64,000 nt of DNA from Saccharomonospora azurea NA-128 (GCF_000231055.2 NZ_CM001466.1:3953950-4017949), one strand, 5' to 3'. Shown: positions 27,136 to 37,700, counted from the first letter of the stretch. Numbers and translations: made by a program. The notes: generated by a model from the sequence alone, not told the origin.

Positions 27136-27738
27136 ATGTCTGACGAGAGTTCCAGCCCGCAGCGCGCCGCCGCGCGCAATCCGTGGCTGTTCGACACCCA
27201 TGAACTGGGCCGCCGACCGGGTTCCAGCCTGCCGTTGCGGCGTGACCTGACGGTCGAGACGGCGCTGGGGGTTCCCGACGTCGTCGAGGTGACCGTGGGG
27301 TCGACGATCACCGTGGACCTGCTGGCGGAGTCCGTGGTCGAAGGCATCCTGATGAGCGGCACCGCGACCGCGCACACCGAGGGGCAGTGCTCGCGCTGCC
27401 TCGACCCGGTGGCCGACGACCTCGAGGTGAGTGTCACCGAGTTGTTCGCCTACCCGGAGTCCACGACCGACGAGACCACGGAGGAAGACGAGGTCAGTCG
27501 CATTGTCGACGACTGGATCGACCTGGAGCCGATGGTCCGCGACGCCGTGGTTCTGGCGCTGCCGCTCGCGCCGCTGTGCAGCGAGGACTGCGCCGGACTG
27601 TGTTCGGGTTGCGGCGTGAAGTGGGCCGATCTCGAGCCCGGTCACGGGCATGAGACCATAGACCCTCGGTGGGCCGCGCTGGTGCAGCGCTTGGAGGACA
27701 CTCCGGGTGGCGACACGGCGAGCGGCTCCGACCGGTAA
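27136..27738 (+). CDS. DUF177/YceD-family protein
   Basis: A 200-residue protein of the YceD/DUF177 family, usually encoded directly before rpmF as here. Conserved features: the CSRCLDPV motif mid-protein, an acidic stretch (TDETTEEDEV), then LPLAPLCSEDCAGLCSGCGV, a possible metal-binding cysteine cluster. YceD proteins are linked to large-subunit rRNA processing in plants and bacteria. ATG 27136 is preferred; an in-frame GTG at 27082 would add eighteen residues without resemblance to the family. Confidence 0.9.
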   Translation: MSDESSSPQRAAARNPWLFDTHELGRRPGSSLPLRRDLTVETALGVPDVVEVTVGSTITVDLLAESVVEGILMSGTATAHTEGQCSRCLDPVADDLEVSVTELFAYPESTTDETTEEDEVSRIVDDWIDLEPMVRDAVVLALPLAPLCSEDCAGLCSGCGVKWADLEPGHGHETIDPRWAALVQRLEDTPGGDTASGSDR

Positions 27739-27816
27739 GCCTGCCGGGCAGTCGCCCGGCGTAGTTCGCAAGACCGCTCGCATGCCGCGAGCAGACCTGT
27801 GTGAGGAGACCCAGCC

Positions 27817-27999
27817 GTGGCCGTCCCCAAGCGGAAGATGTCGCGTTCCAACACTCGCTCGCGCCGCTCGCAGTGGAAGGCTAGCCCGGTACAGCTGGTG
27901 GCCTGCCAGAACCGCGCCTGCCGTCAGCCGAAGCCGCAGCACGTCGCCTGCCCGCACTGTGGCCAGTACGCCGGCCGTCAGGTTGTCGAGCCGGCGTAA
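27817..27999 (+). CDS. rpmF: 50S ribosomal protein L32
   Basis: A 60-residue L32 with the classical [20 protein letters not shown] start. The zinc ribbon reads CQNRAC...CPHC, so the first pair is spaced C-x4-C rather than the usual C-x2-C. It sits between DUF177 and rnc, the conserved place. GTG 27817. Confidence 0.95.
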   Translation: MAVPKRKMSRSNTRSRRSQWKASPVQLVACQNRACRQPKPQHVACPHCGQYAGRQVVEPA

Positions 28000-28010
28000 G
28001 GTCGGTCGGA

Positions 28011-28763
28011 ATGGGGGGTAAGTCGCCTAGCGGACCGGCAGCCGATCCCGCATCCCTTCTCGACGCACTCGGTGTCCACCTGGACAGCGAGCTGCTGACC
28101 CTCGCCCTCACCCACCGCTCGTACGCCTACGAGAACGGGGGGCTCCCGCCGAACGAACGGTTGGAGTTCCTCGGCGACGCGGTGCTGGGTCTCGTGGTGA
28201 CCGACCACCTGTACCGGCAGCACCCGGACCTGCCCGAAGGGCAGCTGGCGAAGTTGCGGGCCAGCGTGGTCAACATGCACGCGCTGGCCGGTGTGGCGAG
28301 GACTCTCGGTGAAGGCGGGCTCGGTGCCCACCTGCTGCTCGGTAAGGGGGAAGAACTCACCGGCGGCAGGGACAAGGCCAGCATCCTCGCGGACGGCCTG
28401 GAGGCCGTGATCGGTGCCGTCTATCTCGCGCACGGCATCGAGACCGCGCGGTCGCTGGTGCACCGCATGTTCGGCAGGTTGCTCGACGAGGCGCCGCGCC
28501 GTGGAGCGGGCCTGGACTGGAAGACCAGTCTTCAGGAGCTCACCGCGTCGTCGGGTCTCGGCGTGCCCGAGTACAAGGTGGCCGACACCGGTCCCGACCA
28601 CCGCAAGGAGTTCAGCGCGGTGGTCCTCGTGGGTGGCCGTGACCTGGGACACGGGGACGGCACCACGAAGAAGGAAGCGGAGCAGAAGGCCGCCGAAGCG
28701 GCCTGGCGCGCGCTCGACCAGGAGTTGGCCGCGGACGGGCAGGCCGGGGAACAGGCGGAGTAG
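28011..28763 (+). CDS. rnc: Ribonuclease III
   Basis: Endonuclease that cuts double-stranded RNA, including the 30S rRNA precursor. The 250-residue protein has the signature [12 protein letters not shown] near residues 44-55, the second acidic site [12 protein letters not shown], and a C-terminal double-stranded RNA-binding domain ([14 protein letters not shown] to [13 protein letters not shown]). It starts 11 bases after rpmF and ends four bases before mutM, so it is part of one operon. Confidence 0.97.
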   Translation: MGGKSPSGPAADPASLLDALGVHLDSELLTLALTHRSYAYENGGLPPNERLEFLGDAVLGLVVTDHLYRQHPDLPEGQLAKLRASVVNMHALAGVARTLGEGGLGAHLLLGKGEELTGGRDKASILADGLEAVIGAVYLAHGIETARSLVHRMFGRLLDEAPRRGAGLDWKTSLQELTASSGLGVPEYKVADTGPDHRKEFSAVVLVGGRDLGHGDGTTKKEAEQKAAEAAWRALDQELAADGQAGEQAE

Positions 28764-28767
28764 TCGC

Positions 28768-29634
28768 GTGCCCGAGTTGCCCGAGGTCGAGGTGGTGCGC
28801 TCCGGCCTCGAAGCTCACGTCGTGGGGCGCACGGTGGCCTCGGTGGAGGTTCTGCACCCGAGGGCCATCCGGCGCCACGTGCCGGGTGAGGCGGATTTCG
28901 TCGGCCGCCTCACCGGCGCGAAGATCACCGCCACGCGTCGGCGTGGCAAGTACCTGTGGTTCGATCTCGCCGATGGCTCCGCCGTGCTGGCCCATCTCGG
29001 GATGAGCGGTCAGATGCTCGTGCAGCCGCGTGACGCGGCGGACGAGAAGCACCTGCGGGTACGGATCCGATTCACCGACGACGGGCCGGAGCTGAGGTTC
29101 GTCGACCAGCGCACGTTCGGTGGCCTGTCGGTGTCGGAACTCGTCGAGGTCGACGGCACGGTGGTGCCGTCGACGGTCGCCCACATCGCGCGCGACCCGA
29201 TGGATCCGTTGTTCGACGTCGACGCTGCGGCTCGTGCCTTGCGGGCTCGGCGCACCGAGGTCAAACGCGCGTTGCTCGACCAGACGTTGGTGTCCGGGGT
29301 CGGCAACATCTACGCCGACGAGGCGTTGTGGCGGGTGCAGCTGCACTGGGCACGCCCCACGGACCGGCTCACTGCGGCGCAGGCGCGTAGCGTGCTCACC
29401 GCGGCGGCCGATGTCATGGCGGAGGCGCTTCTGGTGGGGGGCACGTCGTTCGACGCGCTCTACGTCAACGTCAACGGTGAGTCGGGCTACTTCTCGCGTT
29501 CGCTCGACGCCTACGGCCGTGAGGGCGAGCCGTGCCGGCGCTGCGGTTCGCCGATCGTGCGCGAGGCGTTCATGAACCGTTCGTCGTTCAGCTGTCCGCG
29601 TTGCCAGCCGAAGCCGCGAGCGCGGCGGCGTTAG
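28768..29634 (+). CDS. mutM: Formamidopyrimidine-DNA glycosylase (MutM/Fpg)
   Basis: Bifunctional DNA repair glycosylase/AP lyase that removes 8-oxoguanine. The 288-residue protein begins [14 protein letters not shown], with the catalytic N-terminal proline exposed after Met removal. It has the H2TH region ([17 protein letters not shown]) and a C-terminal zinc finger C-x2-C...C-x2-C (CRRCGSPIV ... SCPRCQPKP). GTG 28768. Confidence 0.97.
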   Translation: MPELPEVEVVRSGLEAHVVGRTVASVEVLHPRAIRRHVPGEADFVGRLTGAKITATRRRGKYLWFDLADGSAVLAHLGMSGQMLVQPRDAADEKHLRVRIRFTDDGPELRFVDQRTFGGLSVSELVEVDGTVVPSTVAHIARDPMDPLFDVDAAARALRARRTEVKRALLDQTLVSGVGNIYADEALWRVQLHWARPTDRLTAAQARSVLTAAADVMAEALLVGGTSFDALYVNVNGESGYFSRSLDAYGREGEPCRRCGSPIVREAFMNRSSFSCPRCQPKPRARRR

Positions 29635-29667
29635 TCGCCTTCGTCGTCGTCCACCGGGTCACGAGGC

Positions 29668-29690
29668 CGCTCACTCCGCAGTGAGGCGCC
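29668..29690 (+). terminator. Intrinsic terminator after mutM
   Basis: GC-rich hairpin CTCACT-CCGC-AGTGAG (29670-29685) extended by GC pairs on each side and followed by a short T run (CTTTCC). Confidence 0.5.
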
Positions 29691-29752
29691 TTTCCGTGTG
29701 CGCCGTCTCCACGCGAAATCCCATCCCAGCTGCCGACAGCAGAACAGTTTTA

Positions 29753-29768
29753 TGCACACTACTGTGCA
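29753..29768. promoter_or_regulatory. Palindromic operator upstream of the PadR gene
   Basis: TGCACA-CTAC-TGTGCA, a perfect 6-4-6 inverted repeat 39 bases before the padR start codon, within the only possible promoter segment. PadR regulators commonly repress their own operon through such a dyad; the pairing of this site with this regulator is inference. Confidence 0.6.
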
Positions 29769-29806
29769 ATGCGTGGTACTGTCCGTTGCGCAAGGAGGGA
29801 GCGCCG

Positions 29807-30130
29807 GTGGAGACGAGTCAACTGCTGAAGGGCGTGCTCGACCTCGCGGTACTGGCGGTGCTGCGCCACGACGACGGCTACGGCTACGACGTGGTGCGGC
29901 GATTGCGGCAGGCCGGGTTGGACGACGTCGGTGACGCGTCGGTGTACGGCACGTTGCGGCGGCTGTACAAGGCCGGACTGCTCACCACGTACGTCGTGGC
30001 GAGCGAGGAGGGCCCTCACCGCAAGTACTACGGACTGAACGAGCTGGGTCGCGAGCGGCTCGCGGGCTCGGTGAAGACCTGGCGCGGTTTTGCGGCCACG
30101 ATGGAGCGCCTGTTGGGAGAGAACTCATGA
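29807..30130 (+). CDS. PadR-family transcriptional regulator
   Basis: A 107-residue single-domain winged-helix PadR protein: LLKGVLDLAVLAVLRHDDGYGYDVVRRL, then the recognition region DASVYGTLRRLYKAGLL and the wing GPHRKYYGLNELGRERL. GTG 29807 is fixed by a perfect AAGGAGG at 29792-29798; the open frame extends upstream through the operator but that part is not coding. It overlaps the next gene by four bases (ATGA), the standard PadR/HAAS pair. Confidence 0.92.
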   Translation: METSQLLKGVLDLAVLAVLRHDDGYGYDVVRRLRQAGLDDVGDASVYGTLRRLYKAGLLTTYVVASEEGPHRKYYGLNELGRERLAGSVKTWRGFAATMERLLGENS

Positions 30131-31275
30131 CCGCACACACTCATCCCGTCGTCCGTGCCTACCTGGCTCGCGTGCGGACGGCGTTGTCCGACCTGCCCTC
30201 GGCGGAGATCGACGAGATCGTCGAGGACGTCCGCCCTCACCTCGCGGAGCTCGTCGACAGTCTGGGGGACCGGGCGAGCGTCGCCGCGATGACCGAGGAA
30301 CTCGGTGAGCCGGAGAGCTACGCCGCCGAGGTCCGCGCGGCGGGGGAGTACCCGCCCGCGCCGAACGAGAGCGCGCGTGCCGAGAAGCCGCGCACGGCGC
30401 TCGCCCGGGCCGTCCTGGCGGGGCTGCTCGCGGCCACGATCTGCGCGGCCGCCACGGGAATGGTGCTGGCAGTCGACCTCACCGGCGACGACGCGCTGCC
30501 GTTGCTGGCGCTCACCATCGTGCTCGTGGGCGGCGCGGCCGGTTATCTCGTCGTCCGGGGAACGCAGGACCTGCGGGCCCTGCCCGAGGTCCGCAAGCTC
30601 GCGGAACTGCGTGGCGCCAAGAACGCGGCGTCGCGCGGTGTGCGACTCCTGCAGATGCTCAATCCCGTGTGGTGGGTGGTGTCGGCGGCGCTGCTGGGAC
30701 TGCTCGCCGTCGCCTCCGCCGTCGGGCAGAGTTCCGGCATCCTCGCGCTGGTGATCCTGCTGGCGCTGGCCGGGATCGCGCTGTGGGCGGGGCCGAAGGC
30801 CGCGCGGGACCTGCGGTGGGTGGCGGTGGTGGTGCCGCTGTCGGCTCTGGTGGTGGGCTCCGGACTCGGTACGGCGGGCTACGTCCTCCAGAACGTCGGT
30901 GACGACGACCCGTACGCCGACGAGCTGCACTACGCCTACGCCACCCAGAACGTCGCGGACGACGGCTCACCGGCGCTGTACTACGGCTCGCGGCAGGTGG
31001 AGAACCTGTACGTGTTCGACTCCGAAGGCAAACCGCTCACCGACGTCTACGTCTACGGCGAGGACGGCAGCCCCGTCCTGATGCCGCGGTACGGGTGCGA
31101 CCCGCACGCCCAGACGAAGATCCAGACGGGGAAGGACAACAAGTTCCCGCGTCCGCACATCGAGCAGGGCGGGTACGACGAGTTCGGCACCGTGAACGGC
31201 TACAACGTCTCCCGGCCGTTCTGCCACGAGATCGACGAGGTGCCGTTCACGGTGGCCGTGCCCGGGGGCGAGTGA
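30127..31275 (+). CDS. HAAS-domain multi-pass membrane protein
   Basis: A 382-residue protein. Residues about 1-70 form a HAAS-type cytoplasmic helical domain (DLPSAEIDEIVEDVRPHLAEL, ELGEPESYAAEVRAA), which usually works with PadR regulators. Then come about five membrane helices (about 95-260) and an extracytoplasmic C-terminal domain (about 270-382) with two cysteines (RYGCDPHA, RPFCHEID). It is translationally coupled to padR. A role in envelope sensing is plausible but unproven. Confidence 0.8.
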   Translation: MTAHTHPVVRAYLARVRTALSDLPSAEIDEIVEDVRPHLAELVDSLGDRASVAAMTEELGEPESYAAEVRAAGEYPPAPNESARAEKPRTALARAVLAGLLAATICAAATGMVLAVDLTGDDALPLLALTIVLVGGAAGYLVVRGTQDLRALPEVRKLAELRGAKNAASRGVRLLQMLNPVWWVVSAALLGLLAVASAVGQSSGILALVILLALAGIALWAGPKAARDLRWVAVVVPLSALVVGSGLGTAGYVLQNVGDDDPYADELHYAYATQNVADDGSPALYYGSRQVENLYVFDSEGKPLTDVYVYGEDGSPVLMPRYGCDPHAQTKIQTGKDNKFPRPHIEQGGYDEFGTVNGYNVSRPFCHEIDEVPFTVAVPGGE

Positions 31276-31283
31276 GCGCCGCG

Positions 31284-31802
31284 TCAGAACCCGCGAGCGC
31301 TCATCGCCAGCTGGGCGAGCAGGTCGCGGCCACTCTCGGCGTTGCGGGGCTGGCACAGCACGTCGTAACGGCTGGCGACCAGCTGACTGTGCGAGACGAA
31401 GTCGCGGCGTCCGCGCGTCGCGGCGTAGCCCGCGGCCGAGAAGGCCATCCCGAACGCGACACCGGAGACGAGGCCGATCAGGATGGGGGCGAGTCCGGCA
31501 CCGGGGGTGAAGAAGCTGAGCAGCAGCCCGACGAACAGACCGAACCAGGCGCCGGACATCGCACCGCTGAGGAGCACCTTGCCCCAGGTCAGTCGGGCGG
31601 AGACCCGTTCGACGAGAAGCGGGTCGACACCGACGATGGTGACGTCCTGTACCGGGAAGTCCTTGTCCGCGAGGTGGTCGACGGCGCGCTGCGCCTCCGC
31701 GTAGCTGTTGTACGAGGCGATCGGCCAGCCCGTGGGCATGGTCGGCAGCTGCGGCGTCTGCTGCGTGGTGGAGAACGCCGTGCGGGAGAACGCGTGGGTC
31801 AT
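31284..31802 (-). CDS. General-stress-protein-17M-like (YflT-type) membrane protein
   Basis: A 172-residue protein with an N-terminal ferredoxin-like domain (WPIASYNSYAEAQRAVDHLADKDFPVQDVTIVGVD), typical of the GS17M/YflT family. It is followed by two glycine-rich membrane hairpin helices (LLSGAMSGAWFGLFVGLLLSFF and IGLVSGVAFGMAFSAAGYAA) and a short cytosolic tail. The tail is His/Arg-rich. Function unknown; family members are stress-induced in Bacillus. It converges with the HAAS gene with an eight-base gap. Confidence 0.8.
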   Translation of the reverse strand: MTHAFSRTAFSTTQQTPQLPTMPTGWPIASYNSYAEAQRAVDHLADKDFPVQDVTIVGVDPLLVERVSARLTWGKVLLSGAMSGAWFGLFVGLLLSFFTPGAGLAPILIGLVSGVAFGMAFSAAGYAATRGRRDFVSHSQLVASRYDVLCQPRNAESGRDLLAQLAMSARGF

Positions 31803-31940
31803 GCTTCCTTCACCTCTGGTGAGACACTGTCGTGCTCTTCACTAGTTCCAACGTCGGAAACCAGTGAAACAGTGCCCGAAGGGTCCCAATTCACAGGCCG
31901 TTCTCAGGTGGGACGAGGGTGGACCCGACGCCGGTCGCGG

Positions 31941-33233
31941 TCAGACCGCGGCCACGCCGGCGCGGAAGCCGTTGGTGCCGTGCATGCCGGAGAGCCCGTT
32001 CGGTGAACCGGCGTGCAGCCACTTGCCGAAGTGACGCACGGAGAACAACTCGTCGAGCACCATGTAGGCGGCGCCGACCAGCCCGCCTTCCTCGCCGAGG
32101 CGCGCCTTCTCGATGCGAAGCTCGCGTGTGGACAGCGGCAGGGAACGGCGGTAGATCGTCTCGCGGATCGTGGCGAGGAACAGGTCCCCCGCGCCGGCGA
32201 TCTTTCCCCCGAGCAGGATCGTCGAGGGGTTGTAGAAGTTCACCATCGTGGCGAGCATGGCGCCGATGCGCCGGCCGGCGTTGACCATGAGCTGCACCGC
32301 GTGGTGGTCTCCCGCGCCCGCGGCGGCGGTGACGTCGGCGGCCGTGATCGTTCCCTGGGCGTTCAGGACGGCGGCCAGTGCCGGGCTCTCGCCGGAGCGA
32401 GCCAGCTCCTCGCCGTCCCTGGCCAGCGCGGCACCTCCGGCGACGGCTTCGAGGCACCCGGTCTTGCCGCACCGGCAGACCACGGAACTGTCGTCGGACA
32501 CGGCGGCGTGGCCGATGTCGCCCGCGCAACCCTGCGCGCCCCGGTGGAGCTGCCCGCCGTGGCTGATGCCCGCACCGATGCCCGTTCCGATCTTGACGTA
32601 CAGCAGGTCACCCAGTTCGCCGGGCAGGCCGGGAGTGCGGAGCTCACCGAGACACAGCAGGTTCACCTCGTTGTCCACCCAGACCGGGGCGTCGTAGTGC
32701 GCGACGAGACGTTCGCGCACCGGGTAGTTGTTCCACCCCGGCATGATCGGCGGTTCCGAGGGCCGCGCGGTGGCGAACTCCACGGGACCGGGCAGCCCGA
32801 GGCCGATTCCCCAGACGTCCTTCGGCGTGTCGCCGAGCTCGGCCAGCAGCGTGTCGAGCGTCGCCTCGACCTCCGTCAGCACGGGGTCGGGGCCTCGCGC
32901 GATGTCGCAGTCGCGGTGCGTCATGGTGAGCACCGTGCCCATCAGGTCGGTGACGCCGGCGGTGAAGCTGGTGGCGCCGAGTTCCGCGGTGAGCAGGCGC
33001 CCGGCGTTCTTGCGGAACCGCAGCGTGCGAGCCTGACGGCCACCCGTCGACGGGTTGAGCTCGCCCTCTTCCAAGAGCCCTGCGTCGAGGAGCGTGGTGG
33101 TGCGTTGGGTGATGGCCGTGCGGCCGAGCCCGGTGCGCTGACTCAGCGCGGGCCGCGTGTCGGCGGCGCCGCTGCGCACGAGATCGAGGAGGCGTGTGTA
33201 GCTCTCCAGCAGCTCGGGACTGGGCTCTTCCAC
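31941..33233 (-). CDS. ROK-family transcriptional regulator/sugar kinase homologue
   Basis: A 430-residue protein. The N-terminal winged helix-turn-helix (about 10-75, LSQRTGLGRTAITQRTTTLL) is fused to a ROK domain with WGIGLGLPGPVEF, the YVKIGTGIGAGI phosphate loop and the zinc motif CRCGKTGCLE near residues 250-259. NagC/Mlc-like ROK proteins respond to sugars or sugar phosphates. No sugar gene adjoins; the nearest amino-sugar function is AnmK/SSS 6 kb away. GTG 33233 follows a GGGGG element. Confidence 0.9.
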   Translation of the reverse strand: MEEPSPELLESYTRLLDLVRSGAADTRPALSQRTGLGRTAITQRTTTLLDAGLLEEGELNPSTGGRQARTLRFRKNAGRLLTAELGATSFTAGVTDLMGTVLTMTHRDCDIARGPDPVLTEVEATLDTLLAELGDTPKDVWGIGLGLPGPVEFATARPSEPPIMPGWNNYPVRERLVAHYDAPVWVDNEVNLLCLGELRTPGLPGELGDLLYVKIGTGIGAGISHGGQLHRGAQGCAGDIGHAAVSDDSSVVCRCGKTGCLEAVAGGAALARDGEELARSGESPALAAVLNAQGTITAADVTAAAGAGDHHAVQLMVNAGRRIGAMLATMVNFYNPSTILLGGKIAGAGDLFLATIRETIYRRSLPLSTRELRIEKARLGEEGGLVGAAYMVLDELFSVRHFGKWLHAGSPNGLSGMHGTNGFRAGVAAV

Positions 33234-33246
33234 CGCGGACCCCCTT

Positions 33247-33305
33247 ATGTCTGAGTCCCCCCATCATATATCTGAAACCGCACAACTTCTGTTTGCTTCA
33301 GACAT
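33247..33305. promoter_or_regulatory. Promoter/operator region of the ROK gene
   Basis: An A+T-rich segment with widely spaced inverted sites ATGTCTGA (33247-33254) and TCAGACAT (33298-33305), plus a third related TCTGA (33271-33275). On the minus strand TATGAT (33268 down to 33263) could be a -10 element; no convincing -35 is seen. Confidence 0.45.
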
Positions 33306-33424
33306 TAGAGGGTAGATCGAAATCCTAAGGATGGCATTTCGCTTCTCAGCTTGGGTGGCAGGGGCCACAATTGTCAGCAGTGGCTAGGCCGTTCGAGTGG
33401 CGAACGCGCCACGGACTGATGACG

Positions 33425-34123
33425 TCAGGACGTGGAGGTAGCCGTCCCGGACGGCTGGGCCGTCGATGTCGCGCCGGTCGTCGACGTGTCACTGCGCTGC
33501 TCCGTGCTCGACGGCGCGCCCGCAGGGGAGGAGCTTCCCGCGGGCGGCGAGGTGCCGTCGGACGGGTTGGGAGTCGACGGCTCCGGCTCCGGGTCCGTGG
33601 GGTCGGGCTCGGGATCGGGCTCCGAGGGGGCGGAGTCCGAAGGCTCTGGAGGGTCGGTCGGGTTCGGGCCGGGGTCGTCCGTCGGGCCGGTCGGCTCGGG
33701 CTTGGTGCTGCCACCGCCGCCGTTGTCGGAGCTCCGCGTCGGCTGGCTCGGCGACGGCGTGTGCACCGTGGTGTGGCGGGTGCCGTTCTCGTCGGTGGTG
33801 ATCACCGTGGTCGGCGTCTCCGACGTGGCGGAGATCGAACCGGTGACGGCGACGCCGTCGATCACGACGGTCGTCTCGGCGGGTTCGGCCTGACCGGGCA
33901 CGATCTCCGCCGGTTCGCCGCCTCCCGACGAGCGGCCCGTCTGCGTGGTCTGCGTGTTCCCGGTGCTCTCGGGCTGGACGATCTGCGCGACCGCCGCGAA
34001 CGCCGTGCACAGCGCGAGGCCACTGGCGGCGAGGGCGAGATAGCCGGTGCGGTGCAGCCGTCCTGCGGACTCGCGGGGCGGCGCGACCTGGTCGCGTGGT
34101 TGCTGCCCTGGCGAGGTGGTCAT
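33425..34123 (-). CDS. Membrane-anchored protein with Pro/Ser/Thr-rich outer tail
   Basis: A 232-residue protein: short cytosolic N-terminus, one membrane helix or uncleaved signal (about 27-48, [21 protein letters not shown]), a small region with [38 protein letters not shown], then a long low-complexity tail of Pro, Ser, Thr, Asp and Glu (about 120-232). Such tails span or bind the cell wall. The opposite strand is also open, but the signal-like helix and tail composition favour this strand. No function can be named. Confidence 0.65.
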   Translation of the reverse strand: MTTSPGQQPRDQVAPPRESAGRLHRTGYLALAASGLALCTAFAAVAQIVQPESTGNTQTTQTGRSSGGGEPAEIVPGQAEPAETTVVIDGVAVTGSISATSETPTTVITTDENGTRHTTVHTPSPSQPTRSSDNGGGGSTKPEPTGPTDDPGPNPTDPPEPSDSAPSEPDPEPDPTDPEPEPSTPNPSDGTSPPAGSSSPAGAPSSTEQRSDTSTTGATSTAQPSGTATSTS

Positions 34124-34258
34124 GCGACTCCTTCGGAGATGCGTCGAGCCCCCGAGTGTTCGCGCGGCACAGTATCACCGGCTGGGAACGGGTCGCGAAC
34201 GAGCTCACCCACGCGATCCGACGCCTCGCGCGAGGTCGGAGTGCGCGACGATGAACGG

Positions 34259-34546
34259 GTGACGGGTGAAACGGAGACGGTGCGACTGACGGCGTGGGTG
34301 CACGGGATGGTGCAGGGTGTGGGTTTCCGCTGGTGGACCAGGAGTCGCGCGCTGGAGCTGGGCCTGGTCGGGCGGGCGACGAACCTCCCGGACGGGCGGG
34401 TGGAGGTCGTGGCCGAGGGCCCGCGCCCGGCCTGCGAGCGGTTGCTGAGCGCACTCCGCTCGGGAGAATCACCCGGTCGAGTGGACCACGTGGCGGAGCT
34501 GTGGGCGTCTCCGCGCGGCGGCCTCACGGGCTTCGTCGAACGCTGA
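34259..34546 (+). CDS. acyP: Acylphosphatase
   Basis: A 95-residue acylphosphatase, which hydrolyses carboxyl-phosphate bonds. The signature [15 protein letters not shown] carries the catalytic Arg24, and [15 protein letters not shown] carries the catalytic Asn42. GTG 34259 gives the family length; the open frame extends far upstream antisense to the preceding gene and is not coding there. It lies just before smc, as in mycobacteria. Confidence 0.93.
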   Translation: MTGETETVRLTAWVHGMVQGVGFRWWTRSRALELGLVGRATNLPDGRVEVVAEGPRPACERLLSALRSGESPGRVDHVAELWASPRGGLTGFVER

Positions 34547-34750
34547 TCCCCTGGCCCCCCGACGTGGCGTTTCCCGGACAGCGCACGTTCCGGGCGGAGG
34601 GTGCCACGCCGACGCCCGCCTACCACGACCACGACGTGCTCGCCGGTAACATCAGCCGATCGGACAGCGAGTACCGGGGAGAACACGGCCCGAGGGAGTC
34701 GCCCCGAGGTCGGTCGGTACGGGAGTCGCAACGGGAAAGGTCTACACCGC
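34547..34750 (+). promoter_or_regulatory. Upstream region of smc
   Basis: 204 bases without a gene. A weak TAACAT (34648-34653) may be a -10 element. AAAGG lies at 34736-34740, ten bases before the GTG start. Nothing else stands out. Confidence 0.3.
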
Positions 34751-37700
34751 GTGCACCTGAAAAGCTTGACGCTCAAGGGCTTCAAGTCCTTCGCGTCGGC
34801 GACCACCCTGCGGTTCGAGCCGGGCATCACGTGCGTCGTCGGCCCCAACGGTTCCGGTAAGTCCAACGTGCTCGACGCGCTGCGCTGGGTGATGGGGACG
34901 CAGGGCGCCAAGGATCTGCGGGGCGGCAAGATGGAGGACGTCATCTTCGCCGGCACCGCGGGCCGCGCCCCGCTCGGCCGTGCCGAGGTGACGCTCACGA
35001 TCGACAACGCCGACGGCGCGCTGCCCATCGAGTACACCGAGGTGTCGATCACGCGCCGCATGTACCGCGACGGCGCGAGCGAGTACGAGATCAACGGCAG
35101 CACGTGCCGCCTGCTCGACATCCAGGAACTGCTGTCCGACTCCGGTATCGGCCGCGAGATGCACGTCATCGTGGGGCAGGGACAGCTGTCGGAGATCCTG
35201 CAGGCCAAGCCCGAGGAACGCCGCGCCTTCATCGAGGAGGCGGCCGGGGTGCTCAAGCACCGCAAGCGCAAGGAGAAGGCGCTCCGCAAGCTCACCGCGA
35301 TGCAGGCCAACCTCGATCGCCTCAACGACCTCACCGCCGAGCTGCGCCGTCAGCTGAAGCCGCTGGGCAAGCAGGCGGCGATCGCGCGCCGGGCGCAGGC
35401 GGTGCAGGCGGAGCTGCGGGACGCGAAGCTGCGGCTCTACGCCGACGACCTGGTGACGCAGCGCCGGGACATCGAGAAGGACGAAGCCGACGAGAAAGCC
35501 GCCCGGGAACGCCGCGCCGAGGTGGAGCAGACGCTGGAGTTCGTCGTCTCCGAACAGACGGAGCTGGAGGCGACGCTCGCCGAGGACGCGCCGAAGCTGA
35601 CCGCCGCACAGGACACCTGGTACAAGCTGTCCGCACTGGCCGAGCGGCTGCGGGGCACCGTGCGTCTCGCGGCGGAGCGTCGGCGGCATCTGTCGGCCGA
35701 GGTGGACACCGGCGGGACGGGCCGCGATCCGGAGGAGCTGCTCGCCGAGGCGGAGCGGGTCGCCGAGCGGGAAGCCGAACTGACGGAGGCGGTCTCCGAG
35801 GCCCGTGCCCTGCTCGCCGAGGTGGTGGAGCGGCGCGAACACCTCGAACAGGTCGTGCAGGCGGCCGAACGCGCGCATCTCGCCGCCGTGCGGGCGATCG
35901 CCGACCGTCGCGAGGGGATCGCCAAGCTGTCGGGCCAGGTGGAGGCCCTGCGGAGCAAGAGCAGCGCCACTGCCGAGGAGATCGAGCGACTGAGCAGCGG
36001 CATCGCCGACGCGGTCGCCCGGGCCGAGGCCGCCGCCGAGAGCGTGGAGGAAGCCCGCGCCGAGGGCGGGGTCGAGGACTCCGACGACGAGAGTCTGCGG
36101 GAACGGCACGACCAGGCGGTGGAGGCCCACAAGGCCGCGAAGGCCAGGGTCGAGGAGCTGGTCAAGGCCGAGCGCGCCGCGGAACGTGAGATCGCGTCGG
36201 AGAAGGCGCGGGTCGACGCGCTCTCCATGGGACTGGCGCGCAAGGACGGTGCGGGAGCCCTGCTCGGCGCCGCCGACGACGTCGCGGGGCTGCTCGGTTC
36301 CGTGGCCGCCCTGCTGACCGTGGACCCCGGCTACGAGGTCGCGCTCGCGGCCGCGTTGGGACCGGTGGCCGACGCCGTGGCGGTGGCGCAGGGTGACAAC
36401 GCCGTCGCCGCGTTGCGTTTCCTCAAGGACAACGACGCCGGACGCGCGGGGCTGCTGGTCGGTGGCCCCGCGACGGCGAGCGACCCGGCGAGCTGGCCGG
36501 TGCTGCCCGCGGACGCGCGCTGGGCTCGCGAGGTGGTCGCCGCCCCGGAGGCGTTGCGGCCCGCCGTGGAACACGCGCTCGACCGGGTCGCCGTCGTGCC
36601 CTCGCTCGACGACGCCCGCCGGCTGGTGGGGGCGTATCCGGAGGTCACGGCCGTCACGAGTGACGGCGACGTGTTGGGCACGCACTGGGCCACCGGCGGT
36701 TCGGCGCGCGACGAGAGCGTCATCGAGGTGCAGGCCGCGGTCGACGAGGCGCAGGACCGGCTCGTCGAGGCCGAACGCGCCTTCGAACGCACCGCGGCCG
36801 AACTCGAGGGGGCCCGCGCCGAGCAGCAGGCGCGCCGGGCCGAACTGGAGCAGGCCAAGGAAGCCGTCAACGAGGGCAGGGTCCGCAGGGCCCGCTCGGC
36901 GGAACGCCTGTCCAGCCTGGAGAAGGCCGCCCGCTCCGCGCAGGCGGAGGTCGAGCGCCTCACCGCGCAGCGCGCGAAGGTGGAGAGCACCCGCGAGACC
37001 GTCCTCGCGCAGTTGGCGGAACTGGAGGAGCGGCTCGCCGCGATCTCCGACCAACCGGTGGACGAGGACGTCGACACGAGCGAACGCGACGAGGCGGTCG
37101 AGGCTCTGGCGGAGGTGCGGCAGGAGGAGATGGACGCCCGCCTCGGCCTGCGCACCGCCGAGGAACGCGCCAGGAGCCTCGCGGGCAAGGCCGATTCGCT
37201 GCGGCGCGCTGCCGAGGCGGAACGCCAGGCGCGGGAGCGGGCGGAGAAGGCGCGTCGCGCACGCGAGCGGGGCGCGGCCATCGCGGCGGCCGTCGTGGAG
37301 GGTGGTGAAGCCGCGCTCGACCGCATCGAGGGGTCGCTGCAGCGGGCCGCCGCGGAACGCGACGCCATCCAGGCCCGCCGCGAGCACACCGAGCAGGCGC
37401 TGAGCCAGGTGCGCAACCGGGTGCGGGAGCTGACGGTGGAACTGGAGAAGCTCACCGACGCCGTGCACCGCGACGAGGTGCAGCGAGCCGAACAGCGACT
37501 GCGCCTCGAACAGCTCGAAGCCCGGATCACCGAGGAGTTCGGCATCGCGCTGGACGACCTCGTGGCCGAGTACGGGCCGGACGTGCCCGTGCCGCCCGGC
37601 CCGGGCGAGGTGGCCGAGTACGAGGCCGCCAAGGAACGCGGTGAGACGGTGATGGCTCCGCAGCCGATCCCGTACGACCGGGACACGCAGGCCCGGCGGG

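Noticed and set aside
33371-34258. N-terminal extension of the acylphosphatase frame, and the plus-strand Gly/Ser-rich frame at 33432-33893
   Set aside because: These are antisense to the Pro/Ser/Thr-rich membrane protein. Acylphosphatase reaches its normal length from GTG 34259.
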